DNA of 50,704 nucleotides from an uncultured Clostridia bacterium (GCA_944387505.1 CALXFG010000009.1:1-50704), one strand, 5' to 3'; counted from the first letter of the stretch, positions 10,301 through 19,371 are shown. The notes: generated by a model not told the origin, from the letters alone. Translations and numbers: made by a program.

Positions 10301-10833
10301 ATGAAGTCATCAAAGAAATGAAAGGAATCGAAGTAAAAACAGAAGTGGATATTCAAATAGACTTAAATGTAACTAGCTATATTCCAGATGACTATATCTC
10401 AGATGCTAACCAAAAAATCGAAATTTATCAAGATATTGCACTATGTAAAAATGAAGAAGATATTCAAAACATCATTGATGAAATTATTGATAGATTTGGT
10501 AATATGCCAGCAGAATTAGAAAACTTAATTGACATTGCAAGAATTAAATATTTAGCAAAAGCGTTAAATATATCCAAAATTGCAAGTAAGAAAACAGCTG
10601 TTGTATTTACATTTGAAGAAAGCCAATTTCCATATGATGTCGCACAACTTGTAAAGGAATATGGAAATAGATTAAAATTTTCAGCAGGCATTAAACCTAT
10701 GATTACATTAGAGATTGGTACAGATAATGAAATGAAAATTTTAAATGATGTAACAGAGTTTTTAAAGACATTAACGAAATATAAAAAAGAAGAAGATAAA
10801 GAAGTTATTGACAACCCAAATAAAGGATTATAG
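7318..10833 (+). CDS. mfd: Transcription-repair coupling factor
   Basis: ATP-driven translocase that removes stalled RNA polymerase and recruits UvrA for nucleotide excision repair. About 1171 residues, the usual length. A UvrB-like N-terminal region (LSGLTGVGMVELL, lacking a true Walker A) is followed by the polymerase-interaction domain near residue 490 (IGDYVVHKTYGIGIY). The RecG-like helicase motor has Walker A GDVGYGKTE near 643, DEEH near 744, TMTATPIPRT and GRVGRSD, and a C-terminal TRCF domain ends the protein. ATG 7318 is preferred to ATG 7291 because AAGGAAGG lies upstream of it and nothing suitable precedes 7291. Confidence 0.96.
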   Translation: MNTILGELGKSQKFVTLVNQIEKEKSPIMLSGLTGVGMVELLVGINEYAKRPILIVTYNEIQAKQISENIKAFIDKGDIFPKKEIVTYDYIAESKDLPYERIEVLSKIKEKRNPIIVTTIEALMQKLPPKEVLFKNLLHFKVGDIYSLEDIKKTLVNLGYVRCDLIEGRGQFSIRGGILDISVSDKIGVRIEFWGDEVDSIRNFAIVSQRSINTLEKVEIYPAHEYILEQSIEQVCKNIRNLSVTEAQKEILEEDIEQIIAGNYISKIDKYFDCFYTNFSTLLDYLSDKYIIALDEERKIEQRTENIKQDRKNLIDALVEKEKMIPQALEDNVEYEEIEDILEIGKRNVIYLEKQDSVTNKQAEKYVFEYREVNFYKSEIENLFEELKEALKQKKSVYVLVENKEKAKKLKEILEKEEIICKIEEKLDKTIVVKTVEKVVTIGIGKISAGFENYEINQLVISADELISGEKRKRKAVHSAYTEGEKVVFADLKIGDYVVHKTYGIGIYIGVNTIKADGTIKDYIKIKYKNDDILYVPTNQMDMIRKYVGGDKINPKINRLGSKEWENTKTRVKKNLREVATELIELYAKREKSQGFAFSKDTPWQNEFEAKFPYQETDDQLRCIEEVKKDMESNRPMDRLLCGDVGYGKTEVAIRAAFKAVMDQKQVAYLAPTTVLAEQQYQEFKERMKDYPIKVEILNRFKSAKYQKEVIKGLKLGEVDVVVGTHRILSKDVEFKDLGLLIIDEEHRFGVKDKEKIKQYKTNVDVLTMTATPIPRTLHMSIVGVRDMSVIYEPPHNRRPVQTYVLEYDREVIKEAITKELERDGQVFYIFNNVENIQRKADEISRLVPEAEVSYAHGQMSGNQIEEIMNDFIQKKSNVLVCTTILESGIDIPNANTIIVENADRMGLAQLYQIRGRVGRSDRQAYAYITYKRDKLLSEVADKRLKAIKEFTEFGSGFKIAMRDLEIRGAGSLLGEIQSGHLEQVGYDTYCNLLDEVIKEMKGIEVKTEVDIQIDLNVTSYIPDDYISDANQKIEIYQDIALCKNEEDIQNIIDEIIDRFGNMPAELENLIDIARIKYLAKALNISKIASKKTAVVFTFEESQFPYDVAQLVKEYGNRLKFSAGIKPMITLEIGTDNEMKILNDVTEFLKTLTKYKKEEDKEVIDNPNKGL

Positions 10834-10875
10834 AATAATAATGATAATGAATATTAAATAGAAAGAGGGAAAAAC

Positions 10876-11994
10876 ATGGGAAAATCAAAAGTATATTTTG
10901 CAGACTTTAGAGCAAGACCAGGATATAATTTATTACAAAAATTAGAAAAATTAATGAAAAAAGCAGGAATTGAAAATATTGATTTTCAAAATAAATATGT
11001 AGCCATCAAAATTCACTTTGGTGAACCAGGAAACTTAGCATATTTAAGACCAAACTATGCAAAAGTGGTTGCAGATGTTGTAAAAGAATTAGGAGGAAAA
11101 CCATTTTTAACAGATTGCAATACATTATATGTTGGTGGAAGAAAAAATGCGTTAGACCATTTAGATGCAGCATATGTAAATGGATTTAGTCCATTTTCAA
11201 CAGGTTGCCATGTAATTATTGCAGATGGCTTAAAAGGAACAGATGAAGCCTATGTAGACATTAATCAAGAATATGTAAAAACAGCAAAAATAGGAAGGGC
11301 TATTATGGACGCTGATATTGTCATATCTTTAAACCATTTCAAAGGACATGAAGGAACAGGATTTGGTGGAGCTATTAAAAATATTGGAATGGGTTGTGGT
11401 TCAAGAGCTGGAAAAATGGAAATGCATAGTAGTGGAAAACCAGAAGTTCTTTTAGAAAAATGTAAAAAATGTAAACAATGTATCAAAATTTGTGCACATG
11501 GTGCCATTTCCTATAATGAAGAAGGAAAAGCAGTGATAGATCATAATAAATGTGTTGGTTGTGGTAGATGTATTGGAATTTGTAATTTTGATGCAATCGA
11601 ATCACCAAATGATGAAGCAGCAGACATTTTAAATAAAAAGATGGCAGAATATGCACTAGCAGTTGTAAAAGATAGACCACAATTTCATATTAGCTTAATT
11701 TGTGATGTTTCACCAAACTGTGATTGTCATGCGGAAAATGATGCACCAATTGTTCCCAACATTGGTATGTTAGCTTCATTTGACATGGTTGCATTAGATA
11801 AAGCTTGTGCAGATTTAGTGAATAAACAAGAAGTATTCCAAAATAGTGCATTAGGAGAAAATATAAAGAAAAAAGTAGAAGGACATGACCATTTCCATAT
11901 TAATCATCCAGATACGAATTGGGAAAGTCAAATTGAACATGGAGAAAAAATTGGATTAGGAAGTTCAGAATACGAATTGATTGAAATGAAATAG
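10876..11994 (+). CDS. DUF362 protein with two 4Fe-4S clusters
   Basis: 372-residue iron-sulfur protein of the DUF362 family; biological role not established. Residues 1-185 form the DUF362 domain (AIKIHFGEPGN, LTDCNTLYVGGRKN, ISLNHFKGHEGTGFGGAIKN, GMGCGSRAGK). Two ferredoxin motifs follow: CKKCKQCIKIC and CVGCGRCIGIC, each a CxxCxxCxxxC site. The C-terminal part has further Cys/His residues (CDVSPNCDCH). The start has a GAGGG ribosome site. It lies 42 bp after mfd and may be co-transcribed. An electron-transfer role is inference. Confidence 0.88.
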   Translation: MGKSKVYFADFRARPGYNLLQKLEKLMKKAGIENIDFQNKYVAIKIHFGEPGNLAYLRPNYAKVVADVVKELGGKPFLTDCNTLYVGGRKNALDHLDAAYVNGFSPFSTGCHVIIADGLKGTDEAYVDINQEYVKTAKIGRAIMDADIVISLNHFKGHEGTGFGGAIKNIGMGCGSRAGKMEMHSSGKPEVLLEKCKKCKQCIKICAHGAISYNEEGKAVIDHNKCVGCGRCIGICNFDAIESPNDEAADILNKKMAEYALAVVKDRPQFHISLICDVSPNCDCHAENDAPIVPNIGMLASFDMVALDKACADLVNKQEVFQNSALGENIKKKVEGHDHFHINHPDTNWESQIEHGEKIGLGSSEYELIEMK

Positions 11995-12046
11995 AAATAT
12001 AATAAAATTTATAAAAATGGAAATTATATTTATTAAAGAGCGAAAA

Positions 12047-12085
12047 ACACACCACATTTCCTTGGTTTTACCATATAAGGTGTGT
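12047..12085 (+). other. Hairpin in the leader of the SpoU methyltransferase gene
   Basis: AACACACC pairs with GGTGTGTT around a loop that contains CCTTGG. No T run follows on the plus strand, so it is not a clear terminator. It sits 20-60 bp before the start codon and could be an attenuator or an mRNA-stability stem. Confidence 0.35.
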
Positions 12086-12104
12086 TATAAAACTGGAGGC
12101 ATTT

Positions 12105-12914
12105 ATGCAAGTAATATCGAGTAAAGATAATGAATTTATCAAACATATCAAAAAATTAAAAGACAAAAAATATAGAGACTTGAACAATGAATATATCATT
12201 GAAGGTATCAAAATTATAGAAGAAGCCATCAATGAAAAAGCAAATATCAAACAAGTCGTTATTTGTGATGATTGTGAAAAAACATCTAATATTCCAAAAG
12301 AGCTTATGTATGAAATTGCCAAACAAGAATGTGTCTATGTTACAAGTAAGTTATTTGAAAGTTTAACAGATGTGACAAACCCACAAGGTATATTAGCTGT
12401 TGTAGAAAAAAACACAATGAAATCAGCAGTTGTAGGTAGTGAAGAAATTGATTATGACCAAGATATGATAGTAGCCTTAGATGATATTCAAGATCCAGGA
12501 AACTTAGGAACCATTTTAAGAACAGTAGATAGTATAGGAATTAATCAAATCCTAGTATCAAAAGGAACAGCAGATGGTTACAATCCCAAAGTGGTTCGTT
12601 CAACAATGGGGGCTATATTTCGAGTAAAAATCATAGAATGTGAAGATTTAGAAAAGACATTAAAAGAAATCAAAAAACACAAATTTGAAATTGTTGTCAC
12701 ATCATTACAAACGGAAAATAGTATATATGATATAAATTATAAGAAAAAAGTCATTGTCATAGGAAATGAAGCAAATGGAGTAGAAGAAAAAATACAAAAA
12801 CTAGCAGATAAAAAAGTAAAAATACCAATGCTAGGAAAAACAGAAAGCTTAAATGCTTCTGTTGCAACAGGCATCATATTATATGAATATGTTAGACAAA
12901 AAATTGAACGATAG
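12105..12914 (+). CDS. SpoU-family (TrmH/RlmB-like) RNA 2'-O-methyltransferase
   Basis: SAM-dependent methyltransferase that modifies ribose in rRNA or tRNA; the exact target is not determinable. 269 residues. An N-terminal substrate-binding domain (NEYIIEGIKIIEEAI) precedes the SPOUT knot with the three SpoU motifs: DDIQDPGNLGTILRT, VIGNEANGV and PMLGKTESLNASVATGI. The overall shape matches the YsgA-like group (Bacillus, upstream of pheS), but no pheS is adjacent here. The start ATG at 12105 has CTGGAGG seven bases upstream. A REP-like element immediately follows the stop. Confidence 0.9.
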   Translation: MQVISSKDNEFIKHIKKLKDKKYRDLNNEYIIEGIKIIEEAINEKANIKQVVICDDCEKTSNIPKELMYEIAKQECVYVTSKLFESLTDVTNPQGILAVVEKNTMKSAVVGSEEIDYDQDMIVALDDIQDPGNLGTILRTVDSIGINQILVSKGTADGYNPKVVRSTMGAIFRVKIIECEDLEKTLKEIKKHKFEIVVTSLQTENSIYDINYKKKVIVIGNEANGVEEKIQKLADKKVKIPMLGKTESLNASVATGIILYEYVRQKIER

Positions 12915-13058
12915 GGACGTGCCAAAATGTTGCCAAAGGGGACGTGTTAAAATGGCAACATTTTTCTTATTCAAGAACATTGAGAAGTTCTAAAAAATAA
13001 TAATAGAATATATTCAAAATCAATGTTGCCATTTTAACACGTCCCCTTTGGCAACATA
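12914..13058. repeat. Paired REP-like hairpin element (GGGGACGTG type)
   Basis: A 36-bp perfect inverted repeat at 12927-12962 and 13022-13057. Each arm is itself a hairpin (ATGTTGCCA ... TGGCAACAT) whose loop carries GGGGACGTGTTAAAA. A further partial unit (GGGACGTGCCAAAATG) begins at 12915. It fills the gap between the SpoU gene and trmL and ends just before the trmL ribosome site. The architecture is that of a BIME, two REPs in inverted orientation. Confidence 0.8.
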
Positions 13059-13073
13059 AAAGGAGATTTAAAA

Positions 13074-13571
13074 ATGAAATTACATGTTGTATTAGTTGAA
13101 CCAGAAATACCTCAAAATACAGGAAATATTGCAAGAACTTGTGCTGCGATTGGTGCTAAATTGCATTTGGTACATCCTTTGGGATTTAGTATTTCAGAAA
13201 AAGCTGTAAAAAGAGCAGGATTAGATTACTGGGATAAGCTAGATATAGAAGAACATATATCTTTTAAAGAATTTTTAAATACATATAAACCAGAAGAACA
13301 TAATATGTTTTTTGTAACAACAAAAGGAAAACATGTGTATTCTGAACCAGATTTTAAAAATATGGAAGAAATCTTTGTACTATTTGGAAAAGAGACAAAA
13401 GGTTTACCAGAAGATGTTTTACAAAAATATATAGACAAAACGATTCGAATTCCTATGAGACCAACTTTAAGGTCATTAAATTTATCAAATTCAGTGGCAA
13501 TTGTTGTATATGATATTTGTAGGCAAAAAGATTTTGAAGGATTAGAAGAAATTAGTAGTTATTTTGATTAA
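13074..13571 (+). CDS. trmL: tRNA (cytidine/uridine-34 2'-O)-methyltransferase
   Basis: SPOUT-family enzyme that 2'-O-methylates the wobble base of leucine tRNAs in the known family. 165 residues, a single catalytic domain. It opens with LHVVLVEPEIPQNTGNIART, the TrmL signature, then LVHPLGF, LDYWDKL, FGKETKGLPE and IPMRPTLRSLNLSNSVAIV, which form the SAM-binding trefoil knot. The AAAGGAG site lies directly after the REP-like element. It follows a second SpoU methyltransferase, so two RNA methyltransferases are adjacent. Confidence 0.95.
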   Translation: MKLHVVLVEPEIPQNTGNIARTCAAIGAKLHLVHPLGFSISEKAVKRAGLDYWDKLDIEEHISFKEFLNTYKPEEHNMFFVTTKGKHVYSEPDFKNMEEIFVLFGKETKGLPEDVLQKYIDKTIRIPMRPTLRSLNLSNSVAIVVYDICRQKDFEGLEEISSYFD

Positions 13572-13639
13572 AAATTATTCAAACAGTTATTGAGAGTATG
13601 ATAAAACTAGAAGTTCTTCAACAAAATATAAAAAAAGGA

Positions 13640-13668
13640 TTGAAAAAATTTTTAATACACTATATAAT
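13640..13668 (+). promoter_or_regulatory. Sigma-A promoter of the S1-domain gene
   Basis: TTGAAA (13640-13645), 17-bp spacer, TATAAT (13663-13668), about 34 bp before the start codon. Confidence 0.75.
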
Positions 13669-13701
13669 AAGCTAAAACACGTAAGATAAAGGAGAAAACA
13701 A

Positions 13702-14499
13702 ATGAATACATTTCAATTTGTGCCAGAGGGATGGAATGAAGAGGTTGAAAAATTAAATCTACAAAAGATACAAGAATACAAAGAAGAAAATAAGACTGTA
13801 CAGGGAATTGTACAGAGTTGTGATGAAAAATATAATTTACATATTCAGTTAGGTAATCAAATAGAGGGAATTATCCCAAGATGTGAAGTAGAAGATATTC
13901 AACAAGGACTACCAGACGAAAGATTATGTACAGGAAAAGTACATAAATATGTACAATTTAAAATAGAAAATATTGAAAGTAATAATATGGTGTTATTATC
14001 TAGAAAAAGTGTGCAACATGAAGCTTTGCAATATATAAAAAATACCATGAAGGTTGGAGAACAAGTCATAGGAATCGTAAAAAATATTAGACCATATGGA
14101 GCATTTATAGAAATAGGAGGAGGCATTGTTGGTCTAGCACATATAGAAGATTTATCTGTTGCAAGGATAAAAACACCATATGAAAGACTAAAAATTGGAC
14201 AAAAAGTAAAAGTTGTGGTAAAATCTATAGATAGGTATACAGGAAAAGTTAATTTGTCATATAAAGAAACCTTAGGAACATGGGAAGAAAATGCCAAAAA
14301 ATTCTCTACAGGTATGAAAGTTGAAGGGATTATCAGAGAAACAGAAAAAAATAAAAATGGTATTTTTATTGAATTAACACCAAATTTAGTAGGAATGGCA
14401 GAATATACTGAAGGATTTGAATATGGACAAAAAGTCAATGTGTATATCAAAAAAATAGATAAAGAAAAGAAAAAAGTCAAATTGTTGATTGAACAATAA
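13702..14499 (+). CDS. Three-S1-domain RNA-binding protein (RpsA-like)
   Basis: 265 residues made almost entirely of S1 OB-fold repeats. The first (residues 33-100) begins VQGIVQSCDEKYNLHIQLGN; the second (115-190) has the textbook S1 form VIGIVKNIRPYGAFIEIGGG ending VNLSYKE; the third (205-265) begins VEGIIRETEKNKNGIFIEL. It is shorter than Gram-negative S1 but like the reduced S1 homologues of Firmicutes. It probably binds mRNA at the ribosome or acts as a general RNA chaperone. Its own promoter lies upstream at 13640. Confidence 0.85.
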   Translation: MNTFQFVPEGWNEEVEKLNLQKIQEYKEENKTVQGIVQSCDEKYNLHIQLGNQIEGIIPRCEVEDIQQGLPDERLCTGKVHKYVQFKIENIESNNMVLLSRKSVQHEALQYIKNTMKVGEQVIGIVKNIRPYGAFIEIGGGIVGLAHIEDLSVARIKTPYERLKIGQKVKVVVKSIDRYTGKVNLSYKETLGTWEENAKKFSTGMKVEGIIRETEKNKNGIFIELTPNLVGMAEYTEGFEYGQKVNVYIKKIDKEKKKVKLLIEQ

Positions 14500-14555
14500 T
14501 GTAGTTTATAATTAAAAATTATAGATAATTCTAAATTTATAAGGGGGAAACAAAA

Positions 14556-15491
14556 ATGGTAGAAGATAATGAAATCAAGGCACAAGTATCTCCATTTGCT
14601 ATCAGAGAAGGTGAAATTAAAACTTTTGATGGAAAAGATGGGTATGTGTCAATGAATCAAATCGTACATAAGATTAATATTGGACATATTAATGAAATCC
14701 ATTTTGCAATTTTAGACTTAGTAAATGAATTTGAATTTATTACATCAAGACAATTATATCAAATGTTAGAAATCAAAGGAATTGATCCTAAGTCACAAGA
14801 CAAATTAAATAACAAGCTAGATCAACTAGTAAAATCTAAAATTTTAACAAGATATTACTTTACTTCTGATGAGGGTAAAGGAATTTATAGAATTTACTGC
14901 TTAGAGAAGATGGGAAAATATTTATTAAATTCAAAAGAGATTGAATGTAAATGGCAACCATCTGATAATACAAAACCAGTACCAATGATCAAAAAAAGAT
15001 TAGCTGGAAATCAAACATTAATTGCTTACTTGAGAAAAGTAAAAGCATTTGATAGTTATATTGTAAAACCAGCCATTACTGCCAAAGTATCAGGAAAATT
15101 ATTTAAAGCAAGTGGTGGAGCTGTTAAGCTTACAAAAAATAAAAAATCAATTCAATTTGTTTTTGAAGTTATCAGAAGAGAACCTGATTGGGAGAAAAAA
15201 TTAGTTGAAAGAATGAGATTATATAAAGAATTCTATGAAAACTATGTTCCAGGTGATTCAGGATTTGCAGCAATGCCACAATTGATATTAATCTGTGAAG
15301 ATGAAAAACATATGGCAGAAACATTTAAAGAAATTGTTAAAAATAAATTGGAAATTCCACAAATCAAATTATATTTTACAACTGATTTAAGACAAAATAA
15401 AGAAACACTAGAAGATACACTAGTTGATTTTAAATTAGTAAATGGAAAATATAAAATGGAAAATGTAGAATTAAAATTATTAGGAATGTAA
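14556..15491 (+). CDS. Winged-helix protein of unknown function
   Basis: 311 residues, not recognised with certainty. Residues 45-130 resemble a winged-helix DNA-binding domain (HFAILDLVNEFEFITSRQLY, then KLNNKLDQLVKSKILTRYY, then a hairpin ending YRIYCLEKMG). The C-terminal half alternates strands and helices (IQFVFEVIRREPDWEKKLVE, MPQLILICEDEKHMAETFKE), a pattern that could be a nuclease-like fold. The organisation recalls replication-relaxation-type proteins of mobile elements, but that link is weak. The ribosome site is AAGGGGG. It lies next to a REP-like element, and no partner gene suggests a role. Confidence 0.7.
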   Translation: MVEDNEIKAQVSPFAIREGEIKTFDGKDGYVSMNQIVHKINIGHINEIHFAILDLVNEFEFITSRQLYQMLEIKGIDPKSQDKLNNKLDQLVKSKILTRYYFTSDEGKGIYRIYCLEKMGKYLLNSKEIECKWQPSDNTKPVPMIKKRLAGNQTLIAYLRKVKAFDSYIVKPAITAKVSGKLFKASGGAVKLTKNKKSIQFVFEVIRREPDWEKKLVERMRLYKEFYENYVPGDSGFAAMPQLILICEDEKHMAETFKEIVKNKLEIPQIKLYFTTDLRQNKETLEDTLVDFKLVNGKYKMENVELKLLGM

Positions 15492-15494
15492 CAA

Positions 15495-15805
15495 AAAAGG
15501 GAAATCGGGGACGGACTCATTTTTCCCTTTTTGTTAATTAGAAATAAGAAAAAATATAGAATATAAAAAAATGAAACAATTTTGCGTATCTAAATTTGAA
15601 TTTAGAAATTCTAAAATAAAAAAGTGAGGAAAGCTCATTTTGCTGATGATTTATAGCAACAATGAGAGAGGCTCACTTTTTTATTAAAGAATTTCTATGA
15701 AAATTTAGCTTATACAAAATTGTGTAATGACTTTATATTCTATATTTTTTAAGTGTCTTACAATACAAAAAAGGGAAAAATGAGTCCGTCCCCGATTTCC
15801 CTTTT
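15495..15805. repeat. REP-pair (BIME/MITE-like) element, family 2, copy A
   Basis: Occupies the gap between the winged-helix gene and pflA. The core 15507-15793 (287 bp) begins GGGGACGGACTCATTTTTCC and ends with its reverse complement. Each end forms a small hairpin (AAAAGGGAAA ... TTTCCCTTTT) with GGGGACGGACTC in the loop. Between the ends the whole element folds into one long imperfect stem, capped near 15615-15675 by GTGAG...CTCAC. An apparently identical core lies in opposite orientation at 26486-26772. A degenerate extra end follows at 15806-15830. Confidence 0.9.
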
Positions 15806-15827
15806 CGTCCGTCCTCAATTTCCTTTT

Positions 15828-16583
15828 TTAGCTGATTCCTAAAATTGTTTTTGCACGTTTGACATCATCGCTAGTAGCATCTTTTATATCTTCTAAATCA
15901 TATTTTAAACCTAATTTTGTCCATTTATATTTGCCAATACTGTGATATGGTAAGATTTCTACTTTTTGAACTGTATTTAGGCTAGAAATAAATTCTTTTA
16001 GTTTTCGTAAATCTTTTTCATCGTCTGTATATCCAGGAACCAATACTTGTCTAATCCAGATAGGAATATTATTTTCATTTAGATATTTGGCAAATGCTAA
16101 TTCTAGTTTGTTGTCAAATCCAACTAAATCTTTGCATTTTTCACTATCAATATGTTTAATATCTAATAGAACTAAATCCGTTAAAGTTAATAATTGTTTA
16201 ATGTCTTCTGTTAAAGCAACCATTCCTGAAGTATCAATACAAGTATGAATTTTTTTCTTTTTTAATTTTGTAAATAATTCAATTAAAAATTTTACTTGTA
16301 ATAAAGGTTCTCCACCTGAAACAGTCACACCACCATTTGGAGTGATATAATTTTTATATTTTAAAATCATCTTATAGATATCATCAACAGATTGATATTT
16401 TCCTTCCTTCATATCCCAAGTATCACGATTATGACAATATTTACATTGTAAATGACAACCTTGAAGAAATAATACAAAACGAATTCCTGGACCATCAACA
16501 GCTCCAAAGGTTTCTATTGAATGTACTTTTGCATAATATCTTAAATCTTTTTCATTATTTTGTGTAGTTTTATTATTTTCCAT
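15828..16583 (-). CDS. pflA: Pyruvate formate-lyase activating enzyme
   Basis: Radical-SAM enzyme that installs the glycyl radical on PflB. 251 residues. An N-terminal stretch (residues 1-18) is followed by VHSIETFGAVDGPGIRFVLF, then the cluster motif C43HLQC47KYC50 (CxxxCxxC), the GGVTVSGGEP SAM motif, and DTSGMV and LLDIKHI strands. Length and motifs match PflA rather than the larger activases of other glycyl-radical enzymes. The start ATG at 16583 has AAAGGAGTC upstream. It lies downstream of pflB on the same strand, separated by 221 bp that include a stem-loop. Confidence 0.95.
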   Translation of the reverse strand: MENNKTTQNNEKDLRYYAKVHSIETFGAVDGPGIRFVLFLQGCHLQCKYCHNRDTWDMKEGKYQSVDDIYKMILKYKNYITPNGGVTVSGGEPLLQVKFLIELFTKLKKKKIHTCIDTSGMVALTEDIKQLLTLTDLVLLDIKHIDSEKCKDLVGFDNKLELAFAKYLNENNIPIWIRQVLVPGYTDDEKDLRKLKEFISSLNTVQKVEILPYHSIGKYKWTKLGLKYDLEDIKDATSDDVKRAKTILGIS

Positions 16584-16752
16584 AATGACTCCTTTAATTA
16601 ATTATATTATTAAAATATAAAGTTTTATCTAAGAAATTGTTGTTTTAAATAAAAATAATAATCTCTAAAAATCTCTGCTTTTCCTAGTACATGTTTTTCA
16701 TGGTATTGTTAAAAAATATTTAATATATTGAAAATATAATTTACTAAGAAGA

Positions 16753-16790
16753 GAATAGGGATTAAAGGAGAGTCCTTCAATCCCTTATTC
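16753..16790 (-). other. Stem-loop between pflB and pflA
   Basis: GAATAGGGATTAAAGGA (16753-16769) pairs with TCCTTCAATCCCTTATTC (16773-16790) around a 3-nt loop, with few mismatches. No clean T run follows on the minus strand. It could be a leaky terminator or a 3'-stabilising stem that sets the high pflB to low pflA ratio common in such operons. Confidence 0.55.
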
Positions 16791-16804
16791 AATCCATTAA
16801 AAGC

Positions 16805-19042
16805 CTAAATTTTTTCATGAATTGTTCTATTAATAACATCTAATTGTTGTTCTCTTGTTAATTTTGTGAAGTTTACAGCATATCCAGATACTCTGATGGT
16901 TAATTGAGGATAATTTTCTGGATGTTCCATAGCATCAATTAATAAGCTTCTATCGAAAACATTTACATTGATATGATGTCCTGTTTGTTTGAAATATCCA
17001 TCTAACATATTAACTAAGTTTGTTACTCTAGTATCTTCATCTTTTCCTAATGTTTTTGGTGTGATTGAGAATGTGTATGAAATACCATCTTCTGCAGAAT
17101 CAAATGGTAATTTTGCAATAGAATTCATAACAGCTAAAGCACCATTTGTATCTCTTCCATGTAATGGATTGGCACCAGGTCCGAATGGAGCTCCCATTCT
17201 TCTTCCATCAGGAGTATTTCCTGTAGCTTTTCCATAAACGACGTTTGATGTGATTGTAAGAATAGATAAAGTATGTTTAGAATTTCTATAAGTTGGATAT
17301 CTTCTTAATTTATTCATAAATGTTTTTACGATGTCAACAGCGATACTGTCTACTCTTTCATCATCATTACCGAATTTAGGATAATCTCCTTCTATTTCAT
17401 AATCAACAGCTAGTCCAGTTTCATCTCTGATTACTTTTACTTTTGCATATTTGATTGCAGAAAGTGAATCCGCAACAACAGATAAACCAGCAATACCGCA
17501 AGCCATTGTTCTGATAATATCTTTATCATGAAGAGCCATTTCAATTGCTTCATAACAATATTTGTCATGCATATAGTGAATAGCATTTAATGCTTTAATA
17601 TAAATTTTAGCTACATAATCCATCATTTGATTGAATTTTTCCATAACTTCATCATAATCTAAATATTCAGAAGTAATTGGAGCAAATTTTGGAGTAACTT
17701 GTTTTCCAGACATTTCGTCTCTACCACCATTGATAGCATATAATAAAGTTTTTGCTAAGTTTGCTCTTGCACCAAAGAATTGCATTTGCTTACCAATTTT
17801 CATTGGAGAAACACAACAAGCAATTCCATAATCATCTCCTAATGTGATTCTCATTAAGTCATCACTTTCATATTGAATAGAAGATGTTCTGATAGATAAA
17901 TCTGTTGTATATCTTTTAAATCCTTCTGGTAAATTGACAGACCATAAAACAGTTAGGTTTGGTTCTGGAGCTGGTCCTAAATTTTCTAGTGTATGAAGAA
18001 TTCTAAAAGAGTTTTTGGTAACTAAAGTTCTTCCATCGATTCCCATACCACCAATACTTTCTGTTACCCATACAGGGTCACCACTAAATAATTCGTTGTA
18101 TTCAGGTGTTCTCAAGAAACGAACTAATCTTAATTTCATAACAAAATGGTCCATGATTTCTTGAACTTCTTCTTCTGTGATGGTTCCATTTTCTAAATCT
18201 CTTTCAAAATAGATATCTAGGAAAGTAGAAGTTCTACCAAGACTCATAGCTGCACCATCTTGAGATTTTACAGCACCTAAATATCCAAAGTATAACCATT
18301 GAACAGCTTCTTTACTGTTGTTTGCAGGTTTAGAAATATCAAAACCATATTTTAAAGCCATTTCTTTTAAATCATTTAAAGCTTTGATTTGTTCACTAAT
18401 TTCTTCTCTTTCACGAATGACTTCTTCAGTTAAACAATCCACATTTAATATGTCTAAATCTTTTTTCTTTTCTTCAATTAATACATCAACACCATAAAGG
18501 GCAACTCTTCTGTAATCACCAATAATTCTTCCTCTACCATATCCATCTGGTAATCCAGTAAGTAAGTGAGAACTTCTAGCAGCTCTAATATCTGGTGTGT
18601 ATACACTAAATACACCATCATTATGTGTTTTTCTATAGTTATGGAATATTTCTTCTACTTTATCATCTACTTTTCTATCATAAGCCGCACAGGCTTTTTC
18701 AACAATACGAATTCCTCCATAAGGCATAATTGCTCTTTTTAAAGGTGCATCTGTTTGAAGTCCTACGATTTCTTCTAAATCTTTATCAATATATCCAGGT
18801 TCATAGGCATTAACACTAGAAATTGTTTTTGTGTCTATATCTAGTACACTGCCTTTAGAAGCTTTTTCTTTTTTGTAAAGTTCTAGTACTTCGTCCCACA
18901 ATTTTTTTGTTTTTTCTGTAGGTCCAGCCAAAAATGTTGCATCTCCTTCATAAGGTGTATAGTTTCTTTGAATGAAATCTCTTACATTGATTTCGCTTTG
19001 CCAATCACCTTTTTCAAATCCTTCCCATTGTTCAAATTTCAT
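16805..19042 (-). CDS. pflB: Pyruvate formate-lyase (formate C-acetyltransferase)
   Basis: Glycyl-radical enzyme converting pyruvate and CoA to acetyl-CoA and formate, the anaerobic entry to mixed-acid fermentation. 745 residues, typical length. The adjacent catalytic cysteines C409-C410 lie in [12 protein letters not shown], and the radical glycine is G720 in RVSGYAVNF, 25 residues from the C-terminus. Other family stretches include [15 protein letters not shown] and [11 protein letters not shown]. The start ATG at 19042 is preceded by AAGGAGGG. The promoter is at 19157-19185 and the leader is about 110 nt. Works with pflA downstream and adhE at 21.6 kb. Confidence 0.97.
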   Translation of the reverse strand: MKFEQWEGFEKGDWQSEINVRDFIQRNYTPYEGDATFLAGPTEKTKKLWDEVLELYKKEKASKGSVLDIDTKTISSVNAYEPGYIDKDLEEIVGLQTDAPLKRAIMPYGGIRIVEKACAAYDRKVDDKVEEIFHNYRKTHNDGVFSVYTPDIRAARSSHLLTGLPDGYGRGRIIGDYRRVALYGVDVLIEEKKKDLDILNVDCLTEEVIREREEISEQIKALNDLKEMALKYGFDISKPANNSKEAVQWLYFGYLGAVKSQDGAAMSLGRTSTFLDIYFERDLENGTITEEEVQEIMDHFVMKLRLVRFLRTPEYNELFSGDPVWVTESIGGMGIDGRTLVTKNSFRILHTLENLGPAPEPNLTVLWSVNLPEGFKRYTTDLSIRTSSIQYESDDLMRITLGDDYGIACCVSPMKIGKQMQFFGARANLAKTLLYAINGGRDEMSGKQVTPKFAPITSEYLDYDEVMEKFNQMMDYVAKIYIKALNAIHYMHDKYCYEAIEMALHDKDIIRTMACGIAGLSVVADSLSAIKYAKVKVIRDETGLAVDYEIEGDYPKFGNDDERVDSIAVDIVKTFMNKLRRYPTYRNSKHTLSILTITSNVVYGKATGNTPDGRRMGAPFGPGANPLHGRDTNGALAVMNSIAKLPFDSAEDGISYTFSITPKTLGKDEDTRVTNLVNMLDGYFKQTGHHINVNVFDRSLLIDAMEHPENYPQLTIRVSGYAVNFTKLTREQQLDVINRTIHEKI

Positions 19043-19086
19043 AATATTAAAAACCCTCCTTAATTAAGAATAAAATGAAATATAAT

Positions 19087-19101
19087 TAATAATCATTATT
19101 A
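19087..19101. promoter_or_regulatory. Palindrome in the pflB leader
   Basis: TAATAATCATTATTA is a perfect odd palindrome between the inferred pflB start site and its ribosome site. It resembles half of an iron-regulator (Fur-type) box. This may be only AT-richness. Confidence 0.3.
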
Positions 19102-19156
19102 GCAATTCCATTTAAATTTTTCCTATTTTTTAGTATTATCATTTTGACCACATAAT

Positions 19157-19185
19157 ATGATACCATATCTGAGAAATATAATCAA
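19157..19185 (-). promoter_or_regulatory. Putative pflB promoter
   Basis: On the minus strand TTGATT (19185-19180) and TATCAT (19162-19157) are separated by 17 bp. The rest of the 19043-19371 gap holds only the palindrome at 19087 and AT-rich sequence. Confidence 0.6.
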
Positions 19186-19371
19186 TCCAAAATGAAAATA
19201 ATTTATAAAGCTGTAAAATTCTGTCGATATAAGGAAAATATTATGGCATAATTTCTATCAAATTTAAACAGTATATCTTTTGTATGAAGATAATAGATAA
19301 TTTCTATTATTAATTACATTTGCAAATTAATCATATGGATAAATTTTAAAAAAATCTGTTGCAAAAGCAAC

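Noticed and set aside
15495-15805. Rho-independent terminator between the winged-helix gene and pflA
   Set aside because: The 311-bp structure has an apparently identical inverted core elsewhere, so it is a dispersed element; it may still terminate transcripts incidentally.
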